DNA of 64,000 nucleotides from Tetragenococcus osmophilus (GCF_003795125.1 NZ_CP027783.1:1984001-2048000), one strand, 5' to 3'; numbered from the stretch's first letter, positions 43,183 through 56,227 are shown. Numbers and translations are program-made. Notes: generated by a model not told the origin, from the sequence alone.

Positions 43183-44229
43183 TTAGTCTTCTTCAATTAA
43201 AAAACACGAAGGGCGTTGATTTACATATTTTTCCTGCCAATCTAGCTCAAGTTTTTCCCACTTGGAAGCACCACTGGCTAAATGATAAATCCCATAATTA
43301 TTCATTGCATAAAAAGCCCCAAAATCCGTTGGATCAGCAGCTAAATGATGGTTAGAAGAATGATTTTCTGGTAAGCCTTCGCTTATATCAACCCATGAAG
43401 CTTCTCCTTGTTTACGATAGACAGCTGAGTATTTATAAATACTATGGGCAGCAGAAGGACTTTTCGCAGCTGAAATAATTTGATCAGAAGGATCATTGGA
43501 ACTAATTGCTAGATGATAAGCATAAGGATGATTTTCTAACCCGCTACTTTTATATTGCCAACTTTGTCCTTCATCGTTACTTTCTGCATAGGAATGAGCT
43601 TTATTGTAGATACCATCCCCGCAAGCTGCGTAAAGTTTCTTCGGAGACTTCGGATGAGTAAGTAAGGTATGAATATCAATAGGGCTATCTTCAGGGCGAT
43701 CATTCCAAGTCTCTCCTTGATTTGTAGTATAAATAAAAGCTCCCGCTTCGATAGCAACACCTAGATAATCTTCATTAGAATAACTCGTTGTAATAAAACG
43801 CACGTGATGAGTTGTTGGGCGTGGCGGAAAACTCCAACTTTTTTTAGATGGTAGCGATTGAATGCCAGTGAATTCCTGCCATGTTTCTCCTTTGTCATTC
43901 GAATAATAAAGCATACTAGGTTCTGTTCCTACATAAATAACTGAATTTCCATTTATCTTTTTAAAAGGATTTATAGCAAGAGCGGTAATTGTTTTTGACT
44001 CAATTTCTAAGGACGTTTTGTTTCCAATATTTTCCCAACTTTTTCCACCATCTTCACTTTTTAAAAGCCCATCTTTATCTGTACCACAGTAGATAACGTT
44101 TTCATTTTGTGGATCAACTACTATACAGGTGGGATGTTTTCCTTCCAAACAAGAAAAATACGCATATCCTTCTGGGGCTTTTTTAATTATAAGTAATTCA
44201 TTTTCCATACCTAGGAAAAATTTTTTCAT
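43183..44229 (-). CDS. Cytosolic Asp-box (BNR/sialidase-like) repeat protein
   Basis: About 348 residues of beta-propeller repeats. Asp-box motifs S/T-x-D/N-x-G-x-[ST]-W: SEDGGKSW (about 63), SNDKGETW (about 120), TTNQGETW (about 175), SNDEGQSW (about 220). No signal peptide, no catalytic sialidase residues recognised, so it is probably a propeller-fold protein of unknown role, like the 'exo-alpha-sialidase-like' or plant photosystem-assembly-type propellers. The start at 44229 is set by AAGGAGG 9 bases upstream. Followed by an NAD(P)-binding gene after 69 bases. Confidence 0.8.
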   Translation of the reverse strand: MKKFFLGMENELLIIKKAPEGYAYFSCLEGKHPTCIVVDPQNENVIYCGTDKDGLLKSEDGGKSWENIGNKTSLEIESKTITALAINPFKKINGNSVIYVGTEPSMLYYSNDKGETWQEFTGIQSLPSKKSWSFPPRPTTHHVRFITTSYSNEDYLGVAIEAGAFIYTTNQGETWNDRPEDSPIDIHTLLTHPKSPKKLYAACGDGIYNKAHSYAESNDEGQSWQYKSSGLENHPYAYHLAISSNDPSDQIISAAKSPSAAHSIYKYSAVYRKQGEASWVDISEGLPENHSSNHHLAADPTDFGAFYAMNNYGIYHLASGASKWEKLELDWQEKYVNQRPSCFLIEED

Positions 44230-44282
44230 AATGGTTCGCCTCCTTGTTAACATTATTTTAACTTATTTTATTCTTTTTGAAC

Positions 44283-44315
44283 AAAAAAAGATGTCCCTGT
44301 AAAAAGAAACATCTT
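44283..44315 (-). terminator. Intrinsic terminator of the RNA methyltransferase gene
   Basis: Stem AAGATGT/ACATCTT with T7 on the minus strand, 45 bases after its stop codon. Confidence 0.75.
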
Positions 44316-44360
44316 ATAAACTATATTCGATTATAGAAAGAAAAAACACAAGAAATTAGC

Positions 44361-45728
44361 TTAACGCTTCTTTAGAGCCATAACTGTTTCCACGTGATGA
44401 GTCTGAGGAAATAGATCCACTGGTTGAATATTATCTGTGTAATAACCCTTGTCTGCAAAAATTTGCAAGTCTCTAGCCATTGTAGCTGGATTACAAGAAA
44501 TATAGACAATTTTTTCCGGATCCATATCACAGGCTGTTTCAATAAATGTTTGATCTAACCCTTTGCGTGGTGGATCGACAAAGATGACGTTAGGTTTTAT
44601 TCCTTCTTCTTTCCATTTAGGCATCACTGTTTCGGCTTTACCTACCACGTATGCGGCATTATCAATTTCATTGATCTTAGCATTTTTTTGCGCATCTGTT
44701 ACAGCTTGCGGAGTTACCTCCATCCCGTATACTTGAGCTACTTTATCAGCTAATGAAAGCCCAATTGTCCCAATGCCTGAATAAGCATCTACGACAGTAT
44801 CTGTTTGCTTTAAGCTAGCCAAATCAAACGCTTTTTGATATAAAACTTCTGCCTGTGGTGTATTTACTTGATAAAAGGATTTAGCAGAAATACGAAAAGT
44901 TTTATCAAACAGTTGATCATAAATAAAGCTACGTCCTAATAAAAGACGTTCTTCTTCTCCCAAAATGACATTTGTTTGCTTAAAATTAATATTTTGAATA
45001 ATGGAAACAACTTCAGGTAATTTTTCCTGAATCTTTTGTGCGATCTTTTCCCCTTGCGGAAAGTGCTTTTTACGAGTTACAAGCACGACCATCATTTCAT
45101 GAGAATAAGAACCACGTCGAATAACAATATGACGTAAAAATCCGCTATGCTCCCTTTCATTATAGGCTTTTACTTCAAATTGTTGCAATATCTCACGAAT
45201 AATTACAATAGCCGCGTCAATTGCTGGATCTTGAATATAAAAATGATCAAGAGGAACTAATTCATGACTATTTTTACGATAAAACCCGGTTTGCAATATC
45301 CCATCGATTTTACGCACTGGAATTTGGGCTTTATTACGATAGCCAAAGGCAAAAGAACTACCTATTGTTTCTTCAACGTGTATTTCCGGCATTTTCGCCA
45401 CTTTAGCTAATACATTTTCTACTTGATTTTGTTTAAATTTTAACTGCTGCTCGTATTGTAAGTGACTAAGAGGAGCAATTCCAGTTCGTATCAAGTCTTT
45501 ATTTTCCACTGTTTGTCGATAGGGACTCGTTTGGATAATGGAGAGCATTTTTCCAAAGCCAAATTTTTTCCCCACTTTGACAATTTTTACTTGCACCTTT
45601 TCTTGTGGTAAAGCATTTTCAATAAAAATAGGGTATCCGTCGATTTTAGCAACTCCCATACCTAAATGAGATAAATCAACGATTGTCATTTCTAGTTCCT
45701 GATTCTTTTTCACTGGAATAGCTTCCAT
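44361..45728 (-). CDS. rlmD: 23S rRNA (uracil-C5)-methyltransferase, RlmD/RlmCD family
   Basis: 455 residues. N-terminal TRAM domain (about 8-62), central domain, C-terminal Rossmann methyltransferase: VVDAYSGIGTIGLSLA (about 315), 'NVIFVDPPRKGLD' and the catalytic Cys in VYISCNPATMARDL (about 412). The Cys cluster that binds 4Fe-4S in E. coli RlmD is absent (the corresponding stretch is TGIAPLSHLQYEQQL), so this is the cluster-free Gram-positive subtype, which in relatives modifies U747 and U1939. It follows dgkB after a weak terminator. Confidence 0.93.
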   Translation of the reverse strand: MEAIPVKKNQELEMTIVDLSHLGMGVAKIDGYPIFIENALPQEKVQVKIVKVGKKFGFGKMLSIIQTSPYRQTVENKDLIRTGIAPLSHLQYEQQLKFKQNQVENVLAKVAKMPEIHVEETIGSSFAFGYRNKAQIPVRKIDGILQTGFYRKNSHELVPLDHFYIQDPAIDAAIVIIREILQQFEVKAYNEREHSGFLRHIVIRRGSYSHEMMVVLVTRKKHFPQGEKIAQKIQEKLPEVVSIIQNINFKQTNVILGEEERLLLGRSFIYDQLFDKTFRISAKSFYQVNTPQAEVLYQKAFDLASLKQTDTVVDAYSGIGTIGLSLADKVAQVYGMEVTPQAVTDAQKNAKINEIDNAAYVVGKAETVMPKWKEEGIKPNVIFVDPPRKGLDQTFIETACDMDPEKIVYISCNPATMARDLQIFADKGYYTDNIQPVDLFPQTHHVETVMALKKR

Positions 45729-45770
45729 TATCTTTCTCCTTTACAGTTACACCTAGCGGGTATATAAGGC

Positions 45771-45799
45771 AAAAAGGAGCTTAGTCACAGCTCCTTTTT
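45771..45799 (-). terminator. Terminator-like hairpin after dgkB
   Basis: Stem AAAAAGGAGCT/AGCTCCTTTTT with a 7-base loop; its T5 is inside the stem, so strength is moderate. Confidence 0.65.
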
Positions 45800-45810
45800 A
45801 AAAGTACCTT

Positions 45811-46830
45811 TTAATCTTTTTTATCTTCATCGATTTCTTCGTCATTCAAACGTTCTACTTCTTTAATAAAACCTTCACTGATTCTTTCTAAATCTTCCGC
45901 AGTAGAAACAGCGCTATTAGGAATTTTATCTACATCAGCATACATTTCAATATGTTGATGTAAGTTTTCAAAAGTCATGGGCGCCTCTCCCCCATATTCT
46001 CCATCCAAATTAATCATAAGACGTTTTTGCGACTGTGGAACTGAAACCTCTAATTTCGACGTTTTAGTATATATTACTCGCGGATCTTCCACGTGTTTAC
46101 CACTTCGAAGCATAATTGCTACAAGATGTAAAATTTCAAAAATATTTGCCGTTTTTACGATAATTAAAGAGAATTTACCATCATCAAGTTTAGCGTCAGG
46201 AACAATTTGCTCAAATCCACCAACAGAATTGGTTAGTCCTAAGAAAAACATAGAAGCTTTCCCGTCATATTCACCTTCATCAAACTTTAAATGCATTTTA
46301 ATAGGTCTAATTTGTGGTAATAATTCTGCGCCCTTAGCTAAATAAGCTAAATAACCGAAAACTCGCTTCAAATCTGAAGGAACTTCATAAGTTAATTCAG
46401 TTAAATGACCACCAGCTGCGATATTGATAAAATAATTATCGGGCGTTTTGCCTACATCCATATTAACCGTCTGATTTTTTAAAATCACCTCAGCTGCAGC
46501 TTTTACATTATCCCGCGGAATTTTTAATGCTCGAGCATAATCATTTGTAGTACCACCTGGAATAATTGCCATTTTAGGCCGTTTTTCTAAAGGAGCTAAA
46601 CCATTAACGACTTCGTTAATGGTCCCATCTCCTCCAGCAGCCACGACTAAATCAAAGCCCGCTTGTCCGGCTCGTCTTGCTTCATTGGTAGCAGAATATG
46701 GAACTGGGGTAGTTGCATAAGCACTCGCTTCATACCCTGCCTTTTCAAGGACAGCTAAAATATCCGCTAAATTTCTTTTCATCAATTCTTTTCCTGAAGT
46801 TGGATTATAAATTACCCGCGCTCTTTCCAT
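45811..46830 (-). CDS. dgkB: Diacylglycerol kinase (lipid kinase, YegS/DgkB family)
   Basis: 339 residues, phosphorylates diacylglycerol left from lipoteichoic-acid synthesis. 'YNPTSGKELM' near the N-terminus, nucleotide loop VAAGGDGTINEVVNGL (about 60-75), 'IIPGGTTNDYARAL' (about 90), and the C-terminal 'FFLGLTNSVGGFEQI' and 'INLDGEYGGEAPM' are the DgkB signature; the C-terminal 45 residues are charged and extended. It begins 10 bases after gatB, the gene order typical of this order, so the two are one operon. Confidence 0.93.
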   Translation of the reverse strand: MERARVIYNPTSGKELMKRNLADILAVLEKAGYEASAYATTPVPYSATNEARRAGQAGFDLVVAAGGDGTINEVVNGLAPLEKRPKMAIIPGGTTNDYARALKIPRDNVKAAAEVILKNQTVNMDVGKTPDNYFINIAAGGHLTELTYEVPSDLKRVFGYLAYLAKGAELLPQIRPIKMHLKFDEGEYDGKASMFFLGLTNSVGGFEQIVPDAKLDDGKFSLIIVKTANIFEILHLVAIMLRSGKHVEDPRVIYTKTSKLEVSVPQSQKRLMINLDGEYGGEAPMTFENLHQHIEMYADVDKIPNSAVSTAEDLERISEGFIKEVERLNDEEIDEDKKD

Positions 46831-46839
46831 GATTACCTC

Positions 46840-48270
46840 TTATCGTTTTTCTAATTCTTCTTTTAACAACTTGTTTACCACACCAGGATTGGCTTTTCCT
46901 TTAGTTGCTTTCATGATTTGGCCAACTAAAAAGCCAATCGCTTTGTCTTTCCCATTTTTAAAGTCATCAATAGATTGTTGGTTATTATCTAAAACTTCAT
47001 TAATCATTGGCAATAATTGTGCTGGATCTGATAATTGTATCCAACCATTTGCTTCGACAACTTCATTAGGGTCTCCCCCATGTTCAATTAATTCTTGAAA
47101 TACTTTTTTAGCAATCTTGGAACTGATTGTACCATCGTTAATAAGTTGTATCATACCTGCCAAATTGTTTGGCGTTAATTGTGTATCAGCTAAGTCTATC
47201 TTTTCGCTGTTCAAATAGGCAGAAACATCTCCCATTAGCCAGTTAGAAGCTTGTTTAGCATCTGCCCCTTGCTGAATAGTTTCTTCAAAGAAATCAGACA
47301 TTTCTTTTGTTAGAGTAAGTACCTTTGCATCGTATTCTGGCAAACCAAGTTCATTTACATAACGCTTGCGACGATCCTTTGGCATTTCTGGTAAAGTTTC
47401 TTCTACGCTTTTAATCCATGCATCATCAATTTCAAAGCGTGGAATATCTGGTTCTGGGAAATAACGATAATCAGAAGAACCTTCTTTGACTCGCATTAGC
47501 ACTGTTTCTCCTGAAGCTTCATCAAAGCGACGTGTTTCTTGTTGTAAGGAGCCACCAGATAATAAAAGTTTTGCTTGTCGTTTTTCTTCAAAAGCTAGTC
47601 CTTTTCTTACAAAGTTAAGCGAATTTAAGTTTTTCAGTTCTGTTTTGATTCCAAATTCTTCTTGTCCTAAAGGTCGTAAGGAAATATTCGCATCACAACG
47701 CAATGATCCTTCTTCCATTTTAACATCAGAGACTCCGGTAAATTGAATAATCGAACGCAAAGCATCTAAGTAAGCATAAGCTTCCTCAGGAGAACGCATG
47801 TCTGCTTCTGAGACAATTTCGATTAACGGAGTTCCTTGGCGATTTAAGTCAACGTAAGAATAGCCATCGTTTCCGTGCGTATTTTTCCCTGCATCTTCTT
47901 CTAAGTGAACACGCTCAATACGGATCTTTTTCTTTTGTCCTTCAACATCAATTTCAATCCAACCATTATGTCCAATAGGTTCATCAAATTGGGAAATTTG
48001 ATAAGCTTTAGGATTATCTGGATAAAAATAATTTTTACGATCAAAATGTGTTTCTTGTGAAATATCACAATTTAACGCTAAAGCAGCTTTCATCCCATAT
48101 TCTAAAGCAGACTTATTCATCACAGGCAAAACCCCTGGGTATCCCCAGTCGATGACATTGGTATTACTATTTGGTTCTGCTCCAAAATGAGCAGGAGCAG
48201 GAGAAAATATCTTCGTATTGGTTTTTAATTCTACATGGACTTCAAGTCCGATCACAGTTTCGAAGTTCAT
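46840..48270 (-). CDS. gatB: Asp-tRNA(Asn)/Glu-tRNA(Gln) amidotransferase subunit B
   Basis: 476 residues. '[14 protein letters not shown]' start, the ATP-dependent tRNA kinase domain with '[18 protein letters not shown]' and a C-terminal YqeY-like tail domain ('[16 protein letters not shown]'). Activates the misacylated tRNA by phosphorylation so GatA-derived ammonia can amidate it. The start codon follows directly on the gatA stop, with GGAGC 7 bases before. Complete. Confidence 0.97.
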   Translation of the reverse strand: MNFETVIGLEVHVELKTNTKIFSPAPAHFGAEPNSNTNVIDWGYPGVLPVMNKSALEYGMKAALALNCDISQETHFDRKNYFYPDNPKAYQISQFDEPIGHNGWIEIDVEGQKKKIRIERVHLEEDAGKNTHGNDGYSYVDLNRQGTPLIEIVSEADMRSPEEAYAYLDALRSIIQFTGVSDVKMEEGSLRCDANISLRPLGQEEFGIKTELKNLNSLNFVRKGLAFEEKRQAKLLLSGGSLQQETRRFDEASGETVLMRVKEGSSDYRYFPEPDIPRFEIDDAWIKSVEETLPEMPKDRRKRYVNELGLPEYDAKVLTLTKEMSDFFEETIQQGADAKQASNWLMGDVSAYLNSEKIDLADTQLTPNNLAGMIQLINDGTISSKIAKKVFQELIEHGGDPNEVVEANGWIQLSDPAQLLPMINEVLDNNQQSIDDFKNGKDKAIGFLVGQIMKATKGKANPGVVNKLLKEELEKR

Positions 48271-49740
48271 TTATTTGCTCCTTTCAAATATTTCAGGTTT
48301 TTTATTATGAAATTCAGTTGCTTGTTCAAAAGAATAAGCTGCTTGATACATTGTTTCTTCAGCAAAACGATCGCCAATTAATTGTAAACCTATAGGTAAA
48401 TTATTCGAAAAACCACAAGGTAAAGACATGCCAGGTAAACCGGCTAAGTTCACTGGGATCGTCAAAACATCATTTGTATACATTGTTACTGGATCATCGA
48501 TTTCTTCACCTAAGCCAAAAGCAACTGTTGGCGTTGTTGGTCCAATGATTAAATCGTAATCAGCAAAAACTTTTTTGAAATCTTGTCTAATTAATGTACG
48601 AACTTGAGCAGCTTTTTTGAAGAAAGCATCAAAATACCCGGCGCTTAAGGAAAATGTACCTAACATAATCCGACGTTTAACTTCATCGCCAAAACCTTCA
48701 CTACGAGAATTTACGTACACATCTTCTAAGCTTGCCACATTTTCACTACGGTAACCATAGCGAATACCGTCAAAACGTTGTAAGTTAGAACTTGCTTCAG
48801 AAGAAGCAATAATATAATAAGCAGCTACACCGTATTTGGAATGAGGTAAACTTACTTCTTCCACTGTAGCGCCTAGAGAGCGGAATGTATCTGCTGCTTT
48901 TAAAACAGCGTCTTTAATTTCGTCATCTACACCTTTATCTAAATATTCTTTTGGCAAAGCAATTTTCATGCCTTCCATGCTTTTTTCCAAATTATTTGTA
49001 AAATCAGGAACAGCTTGTCCAGAAGAAGTTCCATCTTTTGCATCATAACCACTGATGGCATTTAAAGCTAAGGCATTGTCTTTGACTGTCCGAGTAAGAG
49101 GGCCAATTTGGTCTAAAGAAGAACCAAAAGCAATTAAACCAAAACGAGAAACGCGACCATAAGTAGGTTTCATACCGACAATACCATTAAAAGCGGCTGG
49201 TTGGCGGATAGAACCTCCCGTATCCGTTCCTAAAGCAAGCGGGATTTGTCCACTAGCTACAGCGGCTGCTGAACCACCAGAAGAACCTCCCGGAACTTTA
49301 CTAGTATCCCAGGCGTTTTTAGTTGTTTTAAAATAAGAGTTTTCCGTACTTCCTCCCATAGCAAATTCGTCCATGTTCAATTTCCCTACAGGAATCATAT
49401 CGGATTGATGAACTTTTTCCATTACAGTAGCATCATAAATAGGTTCAAAATTGTATAACATTTTTGAAGCAGCTGTGGTCAAAAGGTCCTTCGTTACGAT
49501 ATTATCTTTAATTCCAATAGGAAGACCTGCTAGGATATTTTCTTCACTGACTCCCTTTTCATCAATTGCTCTAGCCATTTCAAGAGCTTTTTCTTCATTT
49601 AAAGTAATAAACGAATCAATTTCTGGTTCAATTTCCTTTAGATGAGCAAAAGTTTCTTGGATTAACTCCACTACCGTGATTTCTTTTGAAACAAGTAATG
49701 TGTGCAGTTCTTCTAATGTTTTACCATAAATTTTTGTCAT
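48271..49740 (-). CDS. gatA: Asp-tRNA(Asn)/Glu-tRNA(Gln) amidotransferase subunit A
   Basis: 489 residues, amidase-signature enzyme that releases ammonia from Gln. The Lys of the Ser-cisSer-Lys triad is in PIGIKDNI (about 77), Ser in [13 protein letters not shown] (about 152) and the nucleophile Ser in [10 protein letters not shown] (about 176). The gatC stop codon and this start overlap (TAATG), so the subunits are translationally coupled. Confidence 0.97.
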   Translation of the reverse strand: MTKIYGKTLEELHTLLVSKEITVVELIQETFAHLKEIEPEIDSFITLNEEKALEMARAIDEKGVSEENILAGLPIGIKDNIVTKDLLTTAASKMLYNFEPIYDATVMEKVHQSDMIPVGKLNMDEFAMGGSTENSYFKTTKNAWDTSKVPGGSSGGSAAAVASGQIPLALGTDTGGSIRQPAAFNGIVGMKPTYGRVSRFGLIAFGSSLDQIGPLTRTVKDNALALNAISGYDAKDGTSSGQAVPDFTNNLEKSMEGMKIALPKEYLDKGVDDEIKDAVLKAADTFRSLGATVEEVSLPHSKYGVAAYYIIASSEASSNLQRFDGIRYGYRSENVASLEDVYVNSRSEGFGDEVKRRIMLGTFSLSAGYFDAFFKKAAQVRTLIRQDFKKVFADYDLIIGPTTPTVAFGLGEEIDDPVTMYTNDVLTIPVNLAGLPGMSLPCGFSNNLPIGLQLIGDRFAEETMYQAAYSFEQATEFHNKKPEIFERSK

Positions 49741-50045
49741 TATGCTCCACCTTCCTTGTTTTCGATAATGGAAGGAACTTTTATGAATCCATTTTCTGAT
49801 TCTGGTGCATTTTTCATTAGTTCTTGTCTATCCGTTCCATTTGTTGGTTGATCTTGTCTTATCACGTTAATTTCATCATTTACATTAGAAGTAAGGGCTA
49901 CATCTGTGGTATCCACTTCTTCTAATGTTTCCACCATATCAATAATTTCGCCTAATTGATCGGTAAATTGTTTTAGCTCATCTTCTGAAAAAGATAATTT
50001 TGCTAGTTCAGCTACATGTTGTGCTTGTTCTTCACGGATCGCCAT
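49740..50045 (-). CDS. gatC: Asp-tRNA(Asn)/Glu-tRNA(Gln) amidotransferase subunit C
   Basis: About 101 residues, small helical subunit joining GatA and GatB ('[31 protein letters not shown]' type sequence). The start at 50045 has GAGGAGG 5 bases upstream; the longer frame to 50093 lacks a ribosome site. First gene of gatC-gatA-gatB-dgkB, with the promoter at 50097-50125. Confidence 0.94.
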   Translation of the reverse strand: MAIREEQAQHVAELAKLSFSEDELKQFTDQLGEIIDMVETLEEVDTTDVALTSNVNDEINVIRQDQPTNGTDRQELMKNAPESENGFIKVPSIIENKEGGA

Positions 50046-50096
50046 AATATCCTCCTCAATCATTTTAATTAAATATTTACAGATTATTTTCACTGT

Positions 50097-50125
50097 ATTA
50101 TACCACTTTATTGAAAATCATTGAA
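50097..50125 (-). promoter_or_regulatory. Promoter of the gatCAB operon
   Basis: Minus strand TTCAAT (plus 50120-50125), 17-base spacer, TATAAT (plus 50097-50102), 52 bases before gatC. Confidence 0.7.
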
Positions 50126-50166
50126 TAATTCTCATGAAAGATTTACATTATTATTTAATTTTTAAC

Positions 50167-52188
<2,022 letters not shown>

Positions 52189-52197
52189 TTACCTCCT

Positions 52198-54429
52198 TCA
52201 ATCCACTTTTTCAATAGGCGCAAAACTTGCTAGTAAACGTTTGACACCTAAATTTGGAAAAGCAATATCAAGTTCTACATCTTTTTGCTTGCCACTAACT
52301 TTTACTACAGTTCCTTTGCCCCACTTTTTATGTTGAGCTTTATCTCCAATTTCCCAAGACTGGCCTTCGTTAGTTGAAAAACTTGGAGAAAAAGTGGCCT
52401 TACTTTGCGAATTATTTTTAACCGTTTGACGATTTGCAGAAATGCGTTGATTCTTATATACGACTGGCTGATCAGAACTCAATAATTCAGGATTGATTTC
52501 TTCCACGAAACGAGAAGGGCGGTTGTATTGAGGCTTTCCATATAAAGTTCTTGAGAAAGCATTGGTTAAGTAAAGTTTTTCTTCTGCTCGTGTAATCCCA
52601 ACGTAAGCTAGCCGCCGTTCTTCTTCTAACTCGCTTTCTTCCATTAAAGAACGACTTAGCGGGAAGATGTTTTCTTCCATCCCAATTAAAAAAACCACTG
52701 GAAACTCTAATCCCTTAGCTGCATGTAAAGTCATTAAGGTGACTTCCGAACTCTCTTCTTCATATTGATCAACATCAGATAATAAAGATAAATCATTAAG
52801 AAAGACAGTCAGTTTATTTTCAGGTGCTTCTTTTTCTTCATCAGCCATGTTCTCGTATTGTTTATCAAAGTCTTGGGTGACTGTAAGAAACTCTTCCAAA
52901 TTTTCTAGTCGAGCTTGAGATTCTAAAGAATTTTGAGCTTTTAGTTCATCATAATATCCACTTTCTTGTAAAACCTCTTTTGTTAGTTCTGTCATTGATA
53001 AGTAAGGGATCATTTGCTGGAAGTTACCTATCATATCACCGAAAGCTTTTAATTTTTTACCTACTTTTCCGCTTATGTTTGATAATTCAATATTTTCCGC
53101 AGCTTCTAAAAGTGGCATTCCGTTAAAATCGGCAAAATCATTGAGTTTTTCCATAGTACCTGGGCCTATTCCTCGTTTAGGAGTATTAATAATACGTGAC
53201 AAACTCAGTGAATCTGCAGGGTTTGCAATAGCGTTTAAATAAGCTAGCACATCTTTAATTTCCTTGCGGTCATAGAACTTATGCCCACCGACCATCGTAT
53301 AAGGGATATTAGCTTTTAACAACATCTCTTCGATTACCCGGGATTGAGCGTTCGTTCGGTATAAAACGGCGAAATCTCCATATTTTTTTCCTTCATTGTT
53401 CATGGTATCTTGCATTGTCTCTACAATAAATTGGGCTTCGTCACGTTCTGAATCTCCGCGATAATAAGTGATTGTTTCTCCGGTGATATTATCTGTCCAT
53501 AAGTTTTTATCTTTTCGATTTTGGTTATTTGTAATGACTTGGTTAGCAGCTTCTAAAATATTTTGAGTAGAGCGATAATTTTGTTCTAATAAAATTGTTT
53601 GGGCTTCGGGGTAATCTTTTTCAAAGTCCAAAATATTTTGCATATCAGCTCCTCGCCAACCATAAATACTTTGATCGGCATCCCCTACTACACAAAGATT
53701 TTTTAACCGTTTAGCTAAAAGATTAACCAAGTGATATTGTGCATGGTTTGTGTCTTGGTATTCATCCACATGAATATACTGAAATTTATTTTGATAGAAC
53801 TGCAAAACTTCTGAATTATTTTCCAATAAGGTGATGGTATTCATAATCAAATCATCAAAATCCATACATTGGTTTTTATACAATTCTTTTTGGTATACTT
53901 CGTAACATTTTCCTACGATTTCTTCAAAATAACTCCCCTGCATTTTTTGATAGTTTTCAGGAGTAAGTAAAGCGTTTTTTGCGTTAGAAATACTTCCTAA
54001 AATAGCGCGCGGGTCATATTTTTTGGGATCAATGTCTAAGATTTTTAAGACATTTTTCATTAGTGTCCGTTGTTCTGCGGTATCAATAATGGTGAAATTT
54101 TTCGAGTAGCCGATGCGTTCAACATCTCTTCGTAAAATGCGCACACACATCGAATGAAAGGTAGATACCCAAATGTCTTCTGCTTGTTTTCCTAGCAGTT
54201 CTTTTACTCGCCCTTTCATCTCTTTTGCTGCTTTATTAGTAAAAGTGATTGCTAAAATATTCCAAGGGTTCACACTTCTTTCTTCAATTAAGTAAGCAAT
54301 ACGATGAGTTAACACTCTTGTTTTTCCACTACCGGCCCCTGCCATTAAAAGAAGCGGGCCTTCAGTAGTAGTAATCGCTTCTTCTTGTTTTTGGTTCATA
54401 TTTGTTAATAGTTCATTTTGGGAGGTCAT
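52198..54429 (-). CDS. pcrA: ATP-dependent 3'-5' DNA helicase PcrA (UvrD family)
   Basis: 743 residues, superfamily 1A helicase needed for rolling-circle replication and repair. Walker [16 protein letters not shown] (about 29), motif II '[11 protein letters not shown]', '[14 protein letters not shown]' (motif III), '[16 protein letters not shown]' (motif V) and '[16 protein letters not shown]' (motif VI). The C-terminal tail (about 655-743) ends in the RNA-polymerase-binding Tudor-like domain ([18 protein letters not shown]). Followed closely by ligA. Confidence 0.97.
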   Translation of the reverse strand: MTSQNELLTNMNQKQEEAITTTEGPLLLMAGAGSGKTRVLTHRIAYLIEERSVNPWNILAITFTNKAAKEMKGRVKELLGKQAEDIWVSTFHSMCVRILRRDVERIGYSKNFTIIDTAEQRTLMKNVLKILDIDPKKYDPRAILGSISNAKNALLTPENYQKMQGSYFEEIVGKCYEVYQKELYKNQCMDFDDLIMNTITLLENNSEVLQFYQNKFQYIHVDEYQDTNHAQYHLVNLLAKRLKNLCVVGDADQSIYGWRGADMQNILDFEKDYPEAQTILLEQNYRSTQNILEAANQVITNNQNRKDKNLWTDNITGETITYYRGDSERDEAQFIVETMQDTMNNEGKKYGDFAVLYRTNAQSRVIEEMLLKANIPYTMVGGHKFYDRKEIKDVLAYLNAIANPADSLSLSRIINTPKRGIGPGTMEKLNDFADFNGMPLLEAAENIELSNISGKVGKKLKAFGDMIGNFQQMIPYLSMTELTKEVLQESGYYDELKAQNSLESQARLENLEEFLTVTQDFDKQYENMADEEKEAPENKLTVFLNDLSLLSDVDQYEEESSEVTLMTLHAAKGLEFPVVFLIGMEENIFPLSRSLMEESELEEERRLAYVGITRAEEKLYLTNAFSRTLYGKPQYNRPSRFVEEINPELLSSDQPVVYKNQRISANRQTVKNNSQSKATFSPSFSTNEGQSWEIGDKAQHKKWGKGTVVKVSGKQKDVELDIAFPNLGVKRLLASFAPIEKVD

Positions 54430-54462
54430 TGAACAAACACCCTTTCTTTTTCAATCCCTTTA

Positions 54463-54523
54463 ATTATAGCATGTTCTTTTCTTTCAATAAACCTAACAAA
54501 CTGGAAGCACGGTTCCAGTTTTT
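54463..54523 (-). promoter_or_regulatory. Extended -10 promoter of pcrA, and an unassigned hairpin beyond it
   Basis: Minus strand TGC-TATAAT (hexamer plus 54463-54468) 34 bases before pcrA. Upstream of it, plus 54499-54523 is AACTGGAA-GCACGG-TTCCAGTT followed by five T on the plus strand: a terminator-like hairpin pointing away from pcrA, with no known plus gene before it. Confidence 0.5.
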
Positions 54524-54642
54524 ATCGATGATTTAAAAATAAATATTAAAACGACAATACAGCTTACGAAAAGGTATCCATTATGTTTTATAATCAATAA
54601 CCTACTTTATTATTTTCTTTTCTGATATGTAATGAAAATTTA

Positions 54643-54671
54643 TTGTAGTTTTCTGAAAGCAGCGCTAGAAT
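54643..54671 (+). promoter_or_regulatory. Promoter of the ClC gene
   Basis: TTGTAG (54643-54648), 17-base spacer, TAGAAT (54666-54671), 20 bases before the ATG at 54692, so the untranslated leader is very short. Confidence 0.65.
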
Positions 54672-54691
54672 GATAAAGTAGGAGTGAAAAA

Positions 54692-56227
54692 ATGTTAAAA
54701 AAATTATATACAACGGATCAAACACGGTTATATTTTATTCTAAAAGGAGGAATTGTTGGCATTATTTCGGGTGTTCTGGTCAGTATTTTTCGCTTAACCA
54801 TCGAAAAAATGACAGAATACGTGCAACATTTTTACCTTTTTGCGCAAGAAGAACCACTTTGGCTAATTTTTTGGGCCATGCTCTCTATTGTTGTAGCTAT
54901 TTTTATCGGCTATCTTATTAAAGCACAGCCACATATTTCTGGAAGTGGGATTCCACAGGTTGAAGGATTATTACAAGAAGAAATTCATTACCGTTGGTTT
55001 CCTGTTCTTTTGAATAAATTTGTCGGAGGCATACTTGCTGTTGGCTCTGGGCTCTTTTTAGGACGAGAAGGCCCTTCTATCCAACTAGGGGCATCTGTGG
55101 GACAAGGATTAAGCAGTACTTACGATTCTCCTAAGTATGAACAAAAGATTTTAATTTCAAGCGGTGCTAGCGCTGGTTTAGCAGCGGCTTTTAATGCGCC
55201 TATTGCGGCTGTTTTATTTATTGTTGAAGAAGTTCATCATACCTTTTCTCCACTTATCTGGTTAACTTCTCTTGTTTCATCCATTATAGCTAATTTTATT
55301 TCTCTTTATATTTTTGGTTTACAGCCTGTTTTATATTTAGGCCACATGGAATCTCTACCTTTAAAGTATTATGGTTTATTACTCATACTAGGGATCTTTT
55401 TAGGTGTTTTTGGCAGAATGTATCAAAAGAATTTGCTTAATTTGCCTAAGTGGTTTAATAAATTGCCTATCCCCTCGCCTTTTTATGGCCTTGTTCCTTT
55501 ATTGTTGGTTATTCCGATCGGCTTTTATTTCCCACAACTTTTAGGCGGTGGGAACCAAATTATTTTAAATCTAGAAGAAAATAATCATTCACTTTACTTA
55601 TTATTATTTTTGTTCCTGCTTCGCTATCTTTTTTCCATGATTTCTTATGGGTCTAATCTTCCTGGAGGAATTTTTCTTCCTATTTTATCATTAGGTGCTA
55701 TCTTAGGAGCATTATTTGGCGTATTTTCGATTGAATATTTAGGCCTTGAAAGTTTTTACTTGAAGAACTTTATCATTATCGCAATGGCAGGTTATTTTAC
55801 TGCTATTGGAAAAGCCCCTCTTACTGCCATTATTTTAGTAACTGAAATGGTCGGTTCGATTAATCACTTAATGCCGCTAGGTTTTGTGGCATTAATAGCT
55901 TATATTGTAGTGGATTCTTTAGGTGGTCATCCTATATATGAATCATTACTTGATCGCTTAGTTTCCTTTAAAAAAATCGCAGATCCTAATGAAAAAATTG
56001 TTATTGAGTTTCCAGTTACTGCTGAAAGTATTTTAGATGGTATGCCTGTCCGTGATTTTGTATGGCCAGAAGAAACTTTACTAGTTTCTATCCGACGTAA
56101 TGAACAAGATATTTTACCACATGGCGATACTATTTTAAGAATGGATGATACCCTTTTGATACTAACCGATACCGACCATGCAACTGATGTTCGAAGGCAA
56201 TTAAGAAAAAAGACTTTAATAAAATAG
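54692..56227 (+). CDS. ClC-family H+/Cl- exchange transporter with C-terminal TrkA-C domain
   Basis: 511 residues with about ten membrane helices. ClC signatures: GSGIPQVEGLLQEE (selectivity filter), GREGPSIQLGASVGQGL (gating Glu, about 127), 'VLFIVEEVHHTF' with the inner proton-path Glu, 'GGIFLPILSLGAILG' and 'GKAPLTAIILVTEM'. The two acidic residues fit a proton exchanger rather than a channel. Residues about 440-505 form an RCK-C/TrkA-C domain (a regulatory ligand site). Start close to the promoter; ribosome site AGGAG 7 bases before. Could serve osmotic or acid-stress balance. Confidence 0.94.
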   Translation: MLKKLYTTDQTRLYFILKGGIVGIISGVLVSIFRLTIEKMTEYVQHFYLFAQEEPLWLIFWAMLSIVVAIFIGYLIKAQPHISGSGIPQVEGLLQEEIHYRWFPVLLNKFVGGILAVGSGLFLGREGPSIQLGASVGQGLSSTYDSPKYEQKILISSGASAGLAAAFNAPIAAVLFIVEEVHHTFSPLIWLTSLVSSIIANFISLYIFGLQPVLYLGHMESLPLKYYGLLLILGIFLGVFGRMYQKNLLNLPKWFNKLPIPSPFYGLVPLLLVIPIGFYFPQLLGGGNQIILNLEENNHSLYLLLFLFLLRYLFSMISYGSNLPGGIFLPILSLGAILGALFGVFSIEYLGLESFYLKNFIIIAMAGYFTAIGKAPLTAIILVTEMVGSINHLMPLGFVALIAYIVVDSLGGHPIYESLLDRLVSFKKIADPNEKIVIEFPVTAESILDGMPVRDFVWPEETLLVSIRRNEQDILPHGDTILRMDDTLLILTDTDHATDVRRQLRKKTLIK

